NCBI RefSeq assembly: GCF_037943105.1
Contig: NZ_CP149803.1
Span: forward strand, 1,612,001-1,676,000
Direction of reading: 5' to 3'
Source of the DNA: Pseudomonas sp. TMP9
Lineage (GTDB): Bacteria > Pseudomonadota > Gammaproteobacteria > Pseudomonadales > Pseudomonadaceae
DNA length: 64,000 bases
Shown: positions 1 through 8,035 of the stretch, one piece after another
How positions within the stretch are numbered: the stretch's first letter is position 1
Layout: the number at the start of each line of letters is the position of its first letter
Position numbers and translations under genes: made by a program
Notes under the pieces: model-generated
Databases searched by the model: none
Seen by the model: only the letters and a program-made list of their open reading frames with translations
What the model was told of the DNA's origin: nothing

Positions 1-33
1 CAGCTCTCTGTTACGTTCGCGAATACTGGTCAT
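1..33 (-). CDS. Probable TetR-family regulator, N-terminus only (cut by window edge)
   Basis: Only the first 11 codons are inside the window, read leftwards from an ATG at 33. They give MTSIRERNREL, which resembles the start of RutR-like TetR regulators of Pseudomonas (a basic RERN stretch just before the helix-turn-helix domain). The ribosome site is weak (GCGAGAC just upstream). Eleven residues cannot prove a family, so this is an inference from one short match; the sequence left of the window would settle it. Confidence 0.35.
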   Translation of the reverse strand, partial: MTSIRERNREL

Positions 34-182
34 AAGTCTCGCTGCTTCTATCGATCGTTCGGCGCTGGGCCGCGGCGGGCATGGTAGCCCCGGCTCTAGC
101 ACAATCAAGCTCATTAGCAGGCTGCAGAATTGGTCACATGATCATCTAGATGCTCTGCTAAGTGCCCAGGCAACAAAGCAAA

Positions 183-212
183 AAACCCGATACTCGGGCG
201 GGCATCGGGTTT
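183..212 (-). terminator. Rho-independent terminator of ppnP
   Basis: The arms AAACCCGAT and ATCGGGTTT pair. On the minus strand the stem is followed by a run of six T. It lies about 75 bases beyond the ppnP stop codon and fits the end of that transcript. Confidence 0.75.
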
Positions 213-287
213 AATTTTAGTGCGTAAGCTTGGGTTTAATGTTTGAGAGGCCACCAGTAAACATCCGGTTTGCCAAGACTTTCAGGC

Positions 288-569
288 TTAACGGTATTCA
301 CATAGGTAGGCGGTATCAGCGGCGACCTTGAGCTGGAACTTGCTGTTGGCCGGCACGGTGAAGTGACTACCGCTGGTGAAGGTTTCCCAGCTCTCGCTGC
401 CAGGCAGTTTTACGCTCAAGGCACCAGCGACTACATGCATGATCTCCAGCTGGTCGGTGCCAAATTCATACTCACCTGCGGCCATCACACCAATGGTGGC
501 AGGGCCTTCGGCCATGCCGAAAGCAATGGATTTTACGGTGCCATCAAAATATTCATTGACCTTGAACAT
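288..569 (-). CDS. ppnP: Pyrimidine/purine nucleoside phosphorylase PpnP (YaiE, DUF1255)
   Basis: This 93-residue protein is a complete one-domain cupin of the PpnP/DUF1255 family. Family members cleave purine and pyrimidine nucleosides with phosphate to give the free base and ribose 1-phosphate. The family signature is visible in the N-terminal [17 protein letters not shown] stretch, the [12 protein letters not shown] strand, and the C-terminal [12 protein letters not shown] turn. The reading frame stays open upstream to 791, but the ATG at 569 has an AAGGA ribosome site at the right spacing and gives the usual family length, so the longer form is rejected. It is a single-gene unit with its own terminator. 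No neighbour explains it. Confidence 0.93.
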   Translation of the reverse strand: MFKVNEYFDGTVKSIAFGMAEGPATIGVMAAGEYEFGTDQLEIMHVVAGALSVKLPGSESWETFTSGSHFTVPANSKFQLKVAADTAYLCEYR

Positions 570-930
570 CTGTAATTCCTTAGAAGAGGGATTTAAAGTC
601 GCGCCACTGCACTGGCAATTGATAAAAGGCCGAGTAAGTATGCCCAAGGGTTTTTTTTTCGTCATCTGCTTTGCGCTGCTAAGACCTGCGGCAATTCTCG
701 GCGTTCGATCTGCGCTGATAAAACCCTTAGCGGCAGGGTATTTATTGATGTGGATGATTTGTCTGAGTGCATTAATACAGTTTTGGATCACGGCTGTGCT
801 GGCGCTTACCCTATGTGGCGGGCATGCTTGCGGTCAGATTCGTATCGGCTGAGTGTTACCGATGCACAGTTAAACAAGGCTGTTTGCCTGACTGGCAGCA
901 GGCTTACAGGTGATTGAGGTTGAGGTGCAT
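570..930. other. Intergenic stretch with no supported gene
   Basis: This 361-base gap separates the divergent ppnP and dehydrogenase genes and must hold both promoters. A hydrophobic plus-strand frame ends at 852, with possible starts near 640, but it has no convincing ribosome site and no family I recognise. I see no RNA gene or repeat. Confidence 0.5.
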
Positions 931-1809
931 ATGGCAAAGCTTGCATTTATCGGTTTGGGCGTAATGGGCTACCCGATGGCTGGGCATTTAGCGCGCGCGG
1001 GGCATCAGGTGCGTGTGTACAACCGCACGGCAGCCAAAGCTGTGCAGTGGGCTGCCGAGTATGCTGGCAGCCATGCGCCTACCCCGCGTGAAGCGGCTTT
1101 GGATGCTGAATTTGTAATGGTTTGCGTGGGTAATGACGACGATCTTCGCAGCGTTGTATTGGGCGAGCAGGGCGCTTTTGCTGGCATGCGTCCGGGCGCA
1201 GTGCTGATTGATCACACCACGGCGTCTGCTCAGGTAGCCCGAGAATTAGCCGAACAAGCCGCAGCACTGCAATTAGGCTTTCTTGATGCGCCGGTTTCTG
1301 GTGGTCAGGCAGGTGCGCAGAATGGCGCTTTGACCATTATGGTCGGTGGTGATGCAGCGACTTATGCCAAAGCTGAGTCGGTTATTCAGGTCTACGCACG
1401 CATGGTCCGGTTGATGGGCGAGGCTGGCAGCGGCCAGTTGACCAAAATGGTTAACCAAATCTGTATCGCCGGGCTGGTTCAGGGTTTGTCTGAGGCGCTG
1501 CATTTTGCTCAATGTGCCGGGCTTGATGCTCAGGGCGCGATGGAGGTGATCAGCAAGGGTGCGGCGCAGTCTTGGCAATTGGAAAATCGCCATAAAACCA
1601 TGCTGGCCGGTGAGTTTGAGCACGGCTTTGCCGTGGATTGGATGCGTAAAGACCTTGCGATTCTTCTGGCCGAGGCGCGCAGCAACGGCGCGCAACTGCC
1701 AGTCACGGCGCTGGTCGATCAGTTTTATGCTGACGTACAGGCCATGGGGGGCAGCCGCTGGGACACTTCAAGCCTGTTAGCCCGGCTGCAGGGCCGTCAC
1801 TCTAATTGA
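931..1809 (+). CDS. NAD(P)-dependent oxidoreductase, 3-hydroxyisobutyrate dehydrogenase family
   Basis: The 292-residue protein has the layout of the beta-hydroxyacid dehydrogenase family. An N-terminal Rossmann fold carries GLGVMGYPMAGHL at the nucleotide site, a substrate motif DAPVSGGQAGAQNG follows near residue 120, and the catalytic lysine lies in GQLTKMVNQ near residue 170. The C-terminal all-helical domain is complete. Members oxidise 3-hydroxyisobutyrate or reduce tartronate semialdehyde, glyoxylate or succinate semialdehyde; the substrate cannot be told here. A GTG start at 910 is possible, but the ATG at 931 begins right at the Rossmann strand and has a GAGGT ribosome site. It appears to stand alone. 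Confidence 0.9.
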   Translation: MAKLAFIGLGVMGYPMAGHLARAGHQVRVYNRTAAKAVQWAAEYAGSHAPTPREAALDAEFVMVCVGNDDDLRSVVLGEQGAFAGMRPGAVLIDHTTASAQVARELAEQAAALQLGFLDAPVSGGQAGAQNGALTIMVGGDAATYAKAESVIQVYARMVRLMGEAGSGQLTKMVNQICIAGLVQGLSEALHFAQCAGLDAQGAMEVISKGAAQSWQLENRHKTMLAGEFEHGFAVDWMRKDLAILLAEARSNGAQLPVTALVDQFYADVQAMGGSRWDTSSLLARLQGRHSN

Positions 1810-1959
1810 GGGTAAATGCCCCATTCAGGCTGACGCTTAGTCATCAATCTGCAGCTGAGCTTTACCCGGCAGGGTCGACCGTTAGCGCTATGGCGGGTTG
1901 CAGTGGATGTTTCTGTTCCTGCTGAATTTCAGTTTTGCTTACCCCGAGGTTTACCCTTT

Positions 1960-2220
1960 ATGAATTGCCGTGCCGGCTGCGGTGCTTGCTGCATTGCTCC
2001 CTCGATTAGTTCTCCGATCCCCGGCATGCCCACTGGCAAGCCTGCCGGGGTGCGTTGTGTGCAACTGAGCGCGGATAACCACTGCCTGATATTTGGTCAG
2101 CCCGAGCGCCCTGCGGTCTGTTCGGCGTTCCAGGCGGCTGAGTATGTATGCGGCAGCAATACAGCCCAGGCCATGCAGTTACTGGGTTGGTTAGAGCAGA
2201 GCACCGCAGTTGTAGTTTGA
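1960..2220 (+). CDS. YkgJ-family cysteine cluster protein
   Basis: This small protein of 86 residues has clustered cysteines typical of the YkgJ/UPF0153 family: CRAGCGACC at the very start, then VRCVQL, a cysteine in HCLIF, and CSAF plus one more near the end. The spacing suggests a zinc or iron-sulfur centre. Its role is not known. I chose the ATG at 1960 because the cysteine cluster begins straight after it and a CGAGG site lies about ten bases upstream; a longer frame from 1903 would add an unrelated leader. It is followed 36 bases on by the START-domain gene, so the two may be co-transcribed. Confidence 0.85.
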   Translation: MNCRAGCGACCIAPSISSPIPGMPTGKPAGVRCVQLSADNHCLIFGQPERPAVCSAFQAAEYVCGSNTAQAMQLLGWLEQSTAVVV

Positions 2221-2256
2221 AGCTGCAGCATTGGTTTATGAGTTGCAGGGGACATT

Positions 2257-2859
2257 ATGAATAGGTGTACGCGGGCGTTATTGGGCATGGCGGCAGTGCT
2301 GCTCATCAATAGCGCGCAGGCAGCGCAGTGGCGCTTGGTCAAGGATGAGGCGGGTATTCAGGTTTATCTGCAGGCCATCCCCGGCTCAAGCTTTCAAGCC
2401 TTTCGCGGGGTCACCCGGATGCATGTGGACATGCCGCGGTTATTGGCCTTGCAAAATGACGTTAATGCGGCGTGCGCTTGGATTCATGCGTGCAGCGAGC
2501 AGAAGCTACTCAAGCATCAGGGGGATCTGAGCTGGGCCTACAGTCGTTTCCGCACGCCTTGGCCGGTACGGTCACGCGACTCAATCGTGCAAGTAAAGAC
2601 GGTGCGTGATGCTGACGGTTCGATAACACGAACCCTGCGTGGCGTTGCTGATTATTTGCCGCGTCAGCCCGGTCTTGTTCGCGTCAGTAAGGTTGAAGGT
2701 TTTTGGACTTTCACGCCGCGTGGTGATGAGATTGAGGTGGTCTACCAAGTTCATTCTGATCCGGGTGGCAACGTGCCGGCGTGGCTGGCCAATACCTTCG
2801 TTGTTGATGCGCCATTCAATACGCTGTTGGGCCTGCGTGAGCTGGCCGAACAGCAATAA
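2257..2859 (+). CDS. START-domain lipid-binding protein, exported
   Basis: The 200-residue product begins with a clear Sec signal peptide, with basic residues, a hydrophobic core and a likely cleavage after NSAQA near residue 23. The rest fits a START/polyketide-cyclase-like fold. Supporting motifs are the WRLVKDEAGIQVY opening strand, the WAYSRFRTPWPVRSRD turn, and a C-terminal helix after DPGGNVPAWL. Such proteins hold a hydrophobic ligand in a deep cavity. The Pseudomonas members are poorly studied, and the ligand here is unknown. Export suggests a periplasmic place of action. A strong two-way terminator follows and separates it from convergent gltA. Confidence 0.87.
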   Translation: MNRCTRALLGMAAVLLINSAQAAQWRLVKDEAGIQVYLQAIPGSSFQAFRGVTRMHVDMPRLLALQNDVNAACAWIHACSEQKLLKHQGDLSWAYSRFRTPWPVRSRDSIVQVKTVRDADGSITRTLRGVADYLPRQPGLVRVSKVEGFWTFTPRGDEIEVVYQVHSDPGGNVPAWLANTFVVDAPFNTLLGLRELAEQQ

Positions 2860-2878
2860 AGCCAACGCCCCAAATATG

Positions 2879-2906
2879 AAAAAGGCTGCCCGAAGGCAGC
2901 CTTTTT
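2879..2906. terminator. Two-way terminator between the START gene and gltA
   Basis: A 12-bp perfect stem, AAAAAGGCTGCC with GGCAGCCTTTTT, closes on a CGAA loop. Each strand ends in five or more T, so it can stop both converging transcripts. Confidence 0.9.
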
Positions 2907-2921
2907 GCAGTACACGCTGGA

Positions 2922-4196
2922 TTATTTTTTCAAATCGCGCTGCGTGTATCCGGTGTATAACTGGCGTGGGCGGCCAATTTTGTAAGGGCTCGAGAGCATT
3001 TCCTTCCAATGCGAGATCCAGCCAACCGTCCGTGACAGAGCAAAGATCACGGTGAACATGCTGGTCGGAATGCCGATAGCCTTGAGGATGATGCCTGAGT
3101 AGAAGTCGACGTTCGGGTACAGGTTGCGTTCTTTAAAGTACGGATCGGTTAGGGCGATCTCTTCTAGGCGCATGGCCAGCGCCAGTTGAGGATCGTTGGT
3201 GATGCCCAGTTCTTTCAATACTTCATCGCACGTCTGCTTCATCACGGTGGCGCGTGGGTCACGGTTTTTGTAAACGCGATGTCCGAAGCCCATCAGTTTG
3301 AAGGGATCGTTCTTATCTTTGGCCTTGGCGATAAAAGTGTCGATGTTGTCGACACTGCCAATCTCGTCAAGCATAGCCAGCACGGCTTCGTTAGCGCCGC
3401 CATGTGCCGGGCCCCATAGTGCAGCGATGCCTGCGGCGATACAGGCAAACGGATTGGCACCCGAAGAGCCTGCCAAGCGCACGGTAGAAGTTGAGGCGTT
3501 TTGTTCATGGTCAGCGTGCAGGATAAAGATTTTATCCATCGCCTTAGCCAGCACCGGGCTGATCGGTTTGATCTCGCACGGGGTGTTGAACATCATGTGC
3601 AGGAAGTTTTCCGCGTAATTTAAGTCGTTACGCGGGTACATCATCGGCTGACCCATTGAGTACTTGTAGGTCATGGCGGCGATGGTTGGCATCTTGGCGA
3701 TTAGGCGCATGGCCGAAACTTCGCGGTGATGCGGATTATTGATGTCCAGCGAGTCGTGATAAAAAGCCGAGAGGGCGCCGACTACGCCACACATAATGGC
3801 CATTGGGTGGGCGTCACGGCGGAAGCCGTTATAGAAGGTCTTCAACTGCTCATGAACCATAGTGTGGTTCTTGATGGTGCTGACGAAAGTGGCTTTTTCC
3901 TCTGCATTCGGCAGTTCGCCGTTCAACAGCAGGTAGCAGGTTTCCAAGTAGTCGGATTGCTCAGCAAGTTGTTCAATAGGATAGCCGCGGTGTAGCAGGA
4001 TGCCTTGGTCGCCGTCGATGTAGGTGATCTTCGACTCGCACGAGGCGGTGGACATAAAGCCAGGATCAAAGGTGAAACGGCCCGTGGCGGTTAAGCCCCG
4101 CACGTCAATTACATCGGGACCAACGGTGCCGCTTAAAATGGGCAGCTCGACGGGGGCTGCGCCCTCGATGATCAACTGCGCTTTTTTGTCAGCCAT
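2922..4196 (-). CDS. gltA: Type II citrate synthase
   Basis: Citrate synthase condenses oxaloacetate with acetyl-CoA and opens the TCA cycle. The 424-residue length and the N-terminal beta domain mark the large, hexameric, NADH-sensitive type found in Gram-negatives. Visible active-site blocks are [24 protein letters not shown] with the first catalytic histidine, [12 protein letters not shown] with the second, and VDFYSGI with the aspartate. The frame is open to 4256, but the ATG at 4196 has a full AGGAGG site seven bases upstream and gives the usual MADKKAQL start. It is divergent from sdhC across a 362-base control region, the standard Pseudomonas arrangement. Confidence 0.98.
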   Translation of the reverse strand: MADKKAQLIIEGAAPVELPILSGTVGPDVIDVRGLTATGRFTFDPGFMSTASCESKITYIDGDQGILLHRGYPIEQLAEQSDYLETCYLLLNGELPNAEEKATFVSTIKNHTMVHEQLKTFYNGFRRDAHPMAIMCGVVGALSAFYHDSLDINNPHHREVSAMRLIAKMPTIAAMTYKYSMGQPMMYPRNDLNYAENFLHMMFNTPCEIKPISPVLAKAMDKIFILHADHEQNASTSTVRLAGSSGANPFACIAAGIAALWGPAHGGANEAVLAMLDEIGSVDNIDTFIAKAKDKNDPFKLMGFGHRVYKNRDPRATVMKQTCDEVLKELGITNDPQLALAMRLEEIALTDPYFKERNLYPNVDFYSGIILKAIGIPTSMFTVIFALSRTVGWISHWKEMLSSPYKIGRPRQLYTGYTQRDLKK

Positions 4197-4254
4197 GTGT
4201 GGCCTCCTAGTTATGCTTGAAATCATCAGACTGCCCCCACGTAGGGCCCGCATC

Positions 4255-4282
4255 ACTATAGTGAGATAAATTCGAATGTCAA
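4255..4282 (-). promoter_or_regulatory. Putative sigma-70 promoter of gltA
   Basis: On the minus strand a perfect -35 TTGACA (4282-4277) is followed by a 16-base spacer and a -10 TATAGT (4260-4255). It lies about 60 bases before the gltA start codon. Confidence 0.6.
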
Positions 4283-4395
4283 TTTGCGAAAACCCAGCTG
4301 GCAGAAGGGTTTGCGGGCCATTTCGGCGCTTGCAAGCGGTGCTCTACGACATTTTTAAACAGTGCGCAATGCGCTATTAGGTAGGGTGCTTTGCA

Positions 4396-4424
4396 TTGTC
4401 ATTAGTAACCTAACTGTCTATACT
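4396..4424 (+). promoter_or_regulatory. Putative sigma-70 promoter of the sdh operon
   Basis: A -35 TTGTCA (4396-4401), a 17-base spacer and a -10 TATACT (4419-4424) form a close match to consensus. The start of transcription would fall near 4431, leaving a leader of about 130 bases before sdhC. Confidence 0.6.
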
Positions 4425-4558
4425 CTTTTCCCAACTACCGCGGGCTGTATGCCCGTAATCTGGTGGTTGTCACTCCTTGGGTGATGGGTACCTGACCAGT
4501 GCACTTCCCGACAACTTTGCCCTGGATTGTTAGGGGCTCTCAGTGTGATGAAAAAGCC

Positions 4559-4933
4559 GTGAATAGCCAAAGACCTGTAAACCTCGACCTTAGGACTATC
4601 AAACTCCCACTCACTGCTTACACTTCCATTCTTCACCGTATCTCCGGTGTCATCCTCTTTGTTGGTATCGCCATTATGTTGTATGGCCTCGACAAGTCGC
4701 TGACCTCTGCAGAGGGCTTTGCCCAGGTGCAAGAATCCTTGTCCAGCCCGCTGGCTAAGTTCGTGATTTGGGGTCTGTTGTCCGCTCTGCTTTACCACTT
4801 GGTGGCAGGCATACGCCACTTGATCATGGACTTGGGTGTCGGTGAGACGCTGGAAGGCGGCAAACTGGGCTCGCAAATTGTTCTCGTCATATCGGCGATT
4901 GTGATTGTGTTGCTGGGGGTGTGGATATGGTAA
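4559..4933 (+). CDS. sdhC: Succinate dehydrogenase cytochrome b556 subunit
   Basis: SdhC is one of two membrane anchors of respiratory complex II and helps bind haem b and ubiquinone. The 124-residue protein has three hydrophobic helices, the SILHRISGV motif near the first, and the haem-ligand region HLVAGIRHLIMD near residue 85. I chose the GTG at 4559 because it gives the conserved NSQRPVNLDLRTIKLP start. Pseudomonas SdhC is, as I recall, often annotated with four extra residues from an ATG (MKKAV). Here the ATG at 4548 is one base out of frame with them, so the start is less certain than the identity. It overlaps sdhD by a few bases. Confidence 0.93.
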   Translation: MNSQRPVNLDLRTIKLPLTAYTSILHRISGVILFVGIAIMLYGLDKSLTSAEGFAQVQESLSSPLAKFVIWGLLSALLYHLVAGIRHLIMDLGVGETLEGGKLGSQIVLVISAIVIVLLGVWIW

Positions 4934-5295
4934 CCAACGTCACGAACTTCTCGCGTTCAGGTCTATATGACTGGATGGCGCAGCGTGTTTCTGCTGTCGT
5001 TCTCGCGACTTACGTGCTGTTTCTGCTTGGCTTTGTAATAGCTAACCCAGGTCTGGGTTATGCCGAGTGGCATTCGCTGTTCTCCAATAACGCAATGCGC
5101 ATCTTTAGCCTGTTAACTCTGCTGGCGCTTAGCGTTCACGCCTGGGTTGGCATGTGGACAATTTCCACCGACTACCTGACGCCGATGGCGCTGGGTAAGT
5201 GGGCGACTGCCGTGCGTTTTCTGTTTCAGGCTGCGTGTGGCGTTGCCATGTTCGCGTTCTTTGCCTGGGGCGTGCAGATTCTTTGGGGTAACTGA
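4927..5295 (+). CDS. sdhD: Succinate dehydrogenase membrane anchor subunit
   Basis: SdhD is the second membrane anchor of complex II. The 122-residue protein has three transmembrane helices and the conserved SGLYDWMAQRVSAVVLATY start. The motif HAWVGMWTISTDYL near residue 71 supplies the second haem-b histidine. The ATG at 4927 lies inside the end of sdhC (7-base overlap), which points to coupled translation. A GTG two codons earlier is possible. It lies three bases ahead of sdhA. Confidence 0.95.
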   Translation: MVTNVTNFSRSGLYDWMAQRVSAVVLATYVLFLLGFVIANPGLGYAEWHSLFSNNAMRIFSLLTLLALSVHAWVGMWTISTDYLTPMALGKWATAVRFLFQAACGVAMFAFFAWGVQILWGN

Positions 5296-5298
5296 TTC

Positions 5299-7071
5299 AT
5301 GACAACTATTCCTACTCTTTCGTATGACGCCATTATTATTGGTGGCGGTGGCGCCGGCATGCGCGCCGCGCTGCAATTGGCCCAAGGTGGTCACAAGACT
5401 GCTGTGGTGACCAAGGTTTTCCCGACCCGCTCGCACACTGTTTCTGCCCAAGGTGGCATTACGTGCGCCATCGCCTCGGCTGATCCAAATGATGATTGGC
5501 GCTGGCACATGTACGACACCGTTAAGGGCTCCGACTATATCGGTGACCAAGACGCGATCGAGTACATGTGTTCCGTAGGTCCAGAAGCGGTATTCGAGCT
5601 GGAACATATGGGTCTGCCGTTCTCCCGTACCGAACAGGGCCGTATCTATCAGCGCCCGTTTGGCGGTCAGTCTAAAGGGCCGGATGATCCGACCCAGGCA
5701 GCCCGCACCTGCGCCGCAGCTGACCGTACTGGTCATGCCCTGTTGCACACGCTTTACCAGGCCAACCTGAAAGCTGGCACCTCATTCTTGAATGAGTGGT
5801 ACGCAGTCGATTTGGTGAAAAATCAAGACGGCGCAATCGTTGGCACCATCGCTATTTGCATCGAAACTGGCGAAACCGTCTATATCCGCTCCAAAGCCAC
5901 TGTGCTGGCTACTGGCGGCGCTGGTCGCATCTATGCGTCCACCACTAATGCCCTGATCAATACCGGCGACGGTATCGGCATGGCTTTGCGTGCTGGCGTG
6001 CCGGTGCAAGACATTGAAATGTGGCAGTTCCACCCAACAGGTATTGCCGGTGCTGGTACTTTGGTGACCGAGGGTTGCCGCGGTGAAGGCGGCTACCTGA
6101 TCAACAAGCACGGTGAGCGTTTCATGGAACGCTACGCGCCCAACTCCAAAGATTTGGCGGGTCGTGACGTAGTCGCCCGCTCCATGGTCAAGGAAATCCT
6201 CGCCGGTAACGGCTGTGGCCCGGATGGCGATCATGTGATGCTCAAGCTCGATCACCTAGGCGAGGAGGTGCTGCACAGCCGCCTGCCAGGTATCTGCGAG
6301 TTGTCGAAGACGTTTGCCCACGTTGACCCGGTTGTTGCGCCAATTCCAGTTGTACCGACCTGCCACTACATGATGGGCGGCGTGCCGACCAATATTCATG
6401 GTCAGGCTATTACTCAGGATGCTCAGGGTAACGACAAGATTATCGACGGTCTGTTTGCAGTCGGTGAAGTTGCTTGCGTATCCGTACACGGTGCTAACCG
6501 TCTGGGCGGTAACTCGCTGCTGGACTTGGTGGTGTTTGGTCGTGCGGCCGGTATTCACTTGGAAAAAGCGCTTAAAGAAGGCGTTGAAGCGCGCGGCGCT
6601 TCGCAAACTGACATTGAGCTGTCCCTGAAGCGTTTGGCTGGCGTCAACGAGCGCACCACGGGTGAAGACGTTGCGCCGCTGCGTAAAGAACTGCAGAACT
6701 GCATGCAAAACTACTTCGGTGTGTTCCGTACTGGCGAATACATGCAGAAGGGCATCGTACAATTGGCCGACCTGCGTGAGCGGATCGCGAACGTTAAGAT
6801 CGCGGATAAGAGCCAGGCGTTTAACACTGCGCGAATCGAAGCGTTAGAACTGCAAAACCTTCTCGAAGTTGCCGATGCAACTGCGGTGGCGGCGGAGGCT
6901 CGTAAAGAGTCCCGTGGTGCCCATGCCCGCGAAGACTTTGAAGAGCGTGATGACGAAAATTGGCTGTGTCACTCCCTGTATTTCCCGAGTGACAAGCGCG
7001 TGACCAAGCGTGCCGTCAATTTAACGCCGAAGACAGTTCCAGCGTTTGAACCCAAGGTTCGGACTTATTAA
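5299..7071 (+). CDS. sdhA: Succinate dehydrogenase flavoprotein subunit
   Basis: SdhA oxidises succinate to fumarate on covalently bound FAD and passes electrons to SdhB. The 590-residue length is normal. The dinucleotide motif [10 protein letters not shown] is near residue 17, the FAD-histidine block SHTVSAQGG near 50, the substrate motif [21 protein letters not shown] near 250, the HYMMGG histidine near 357, and the RLGGNSLLD arginine block near 405. It sits between the anchor genes and sdhB in the usual order, with very short spacers, so sdhCDAB is one operon. Confidence 0.98.
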   Translation: MTTIPTLSYDAIIIGGGGAGMRAALQLAQGGHKTAVVTKVFPTRSHTVSAQGGITCAIASADPNDDWRWHMYDTVKGSDYIGDQDAIEYMCSVGPEAVFELEHMGLPFSRTEQGRIYQRPFGGQSKGPDDPTQAARTCAAADRTGHALLHTLYQANLKAGTSFLNEWYAVDLVKNQDGAIVGTIAICIETGETVYIRSKATVLATGGAGRIYASTTNALINTGDGIGMALRAGVPVQDIEMWQFHPTGIAGAGTLVTEGCRGEGGYLINKHGERFMERYAPNSKDLAGRDVVARSMVKEILAGNGCGPDGDHVMLKLDHLGEEVLHSRLPGICELSKTFAHVDPVVAPIPVVPTCHYMMGGVPTNIHGQAITQDAQGNDKIIDGLFAVGEVACVSVHGANRLGGNSLLDLVVFGRAAGIHLEKALKEGVEARGASQTDIELSLKRLAGVNERTTGEDVAPLRKELQNCMQNYFGVFRTGEYMQKGIVQLADLRERIANVKIADKSQAFNTARIEALELQNLLEVADATAVAAEARKESRGAHAREDFEERDDENWLCHSLYFPSDKRVTKRAVNLTPKTVPAFEPKVRTY

Positions 7072-7082
7072 GGGTGACTGAT

Positions 7083-7790
7083 ATGTTGCAAGTCAGCGTT
7101 TATCGCTACAACCCAGAGCAGGATCCAGCGCCATTTATGCAGGAGTTCCAAGTCGACGTCGGCGGTAAAGACGTCATGGTCCTCGACGTACTGGCCCTGA
7201 TCAAAGAGCAGGATCAAACCCTGTCCTACCGTCGTTCCTGCCGTGAGGGCGTTTGCGGCTCTGATGGCATGAACATCAATGGTAAGAATGGTTTGGGCTG
7301 CATTACGCCACTTTCGGTCGCAGGTCTCAAAGGCGGCAAGCTGGTCATTCGTCCTTTGCCGGGTCTGCCGGTCATACGTGACTTGGCCGTGGATATGAGC
7401 ATCTTCTACAAGCAGTATGAGAAGGTGCAGCCATTTTTGCAGAACGATACGCCGGCTCCGGCCATTGAGCGTCTGCAGTCGCCAGAAGAACGCGAGAAGC
7501 TTGATGGACTGTATGAGTGCATTCTGTGCGCTTGCTGCTCCACCAGCTGCCCATCGTTCTGGTGGAACCCAGATAAGTTCCTGGGTCCTGCCGCGTTGCT
7601 GCAAGCTTATCGTTTCTTGGCTGACAGCCGTGATACCAAGACCGAAGAGCGTTTGGCTTCACTAGATGATCCGTTCAGCGTTTTCCGTTGCCGCGGCATC
7701 ATGAACTGCGTAAGCGTTTGCCCTAAGGGTCTCAACCCAACCAAGGCAATCGGCCACGTACGTAATATGTTGCTGCAAAGCGGTACTTGA
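7083..7790 (+). CDS. sdhB: Succinate dehydrogenase iron-sulfur subunit
   Basis: SdhB carries electrons from the flavin to quinone through three iron-sulfur centres. The 235-residue protein shows the plant-ferredoxin type [2Fe-2S] block SCREGVCGSDGM with a later cysteine in GCITPL, then the two ferredoxin-like blocks CILCACCSTSCP and CRGIMNCVSVCPKG for the [4Fe-4S] and [3Fe-4S] clusters. The ATG at 7083 has an AAGGGTG ribosome site six bases before it and gives the usual MLQVSVYRYNPE start; a GTG at 7074 is the alternative. It ends the sdh group, and a hairpin follows before sucA. Confidence 0.97.
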   Translation: MLQVSVYRYNPEQDPAPFMQEFQVDVGGKDVMVLDVLALIKEQDQTLSYRRSCREGVCGSDGMNINGKNGLGCITPLSVAGLKGGKLVIRPLPGLPVIRDLAVDMSIFYKQYEKVQPFLQNDTPAPAIERLQSPEEREKLDGLYECILCACCSTSCPSFWWNPDKFLGPAALLQAYRFLADSRDTKTEERLASLDDPFSVFRCRGIMNCVSVCPKGLNPTKAIGHVRNMLLQSGT

Positions 7791-7819
7791 TTCACGGTTG
7801 TTTGCTAAACCAGTAACAC

Positions 7820-7854
7820 CTACGGCGCTGACTCAACCCAGCGCCGTAGTTTTA
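7820..7854 (+). terminator. Hairpin after sdhB, possible partial terminator
   Basis: An 11-bp perfect stem, CTACGGCGCTG with CAGCGCCGTAG, has an eight-base loop and is followed by TTTT. The T run is short, so it may reduce rather than end transcription into sucA, or protect the sdh messenger end. Confidence 0.6.
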
Positions 7855-8035
7855 GCCAGAACGGTTGCTCACAAAGCGGCGGTTCTACTTTGAACAATAT
7901 GACGACCAGCAGGGGCATTCGGGCTGGTGCCCGGACTATCTGCGGGACCCGTAGTGGCTCATCAGTCGCTGCTTCAAGACTGATAGCCGTGCGGTTTCTT
8001 CGCCGGTGGTGTCCCCTTACCGAGGGTGACCAAGC

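Larger units (their letters stand above)
4197..4558. other. Divergent gltA-sdhC control region
   Basis: This 362-base spacer holds no gene. It contains one good sigma-70-type promoter for each side, described separately, plus the sdhC leader of about 130 bases. I see no clear Fur or Anr palindrome in it. Confidence 0.7.

Noticed and set aside
570..791. Upstream extension of the ppnP frame
   Set aside because: It adds 74 residues unlike the family, while the ATG at 569 has a good ribosome site and gives the usual length.
376..852. Plus-strand frame over ppnP with a hydrophobic end
   Set aside because: The first half lies opposite ppnP. The hydrophobic end after about 640 has no clear ribosome site and no recognised family.
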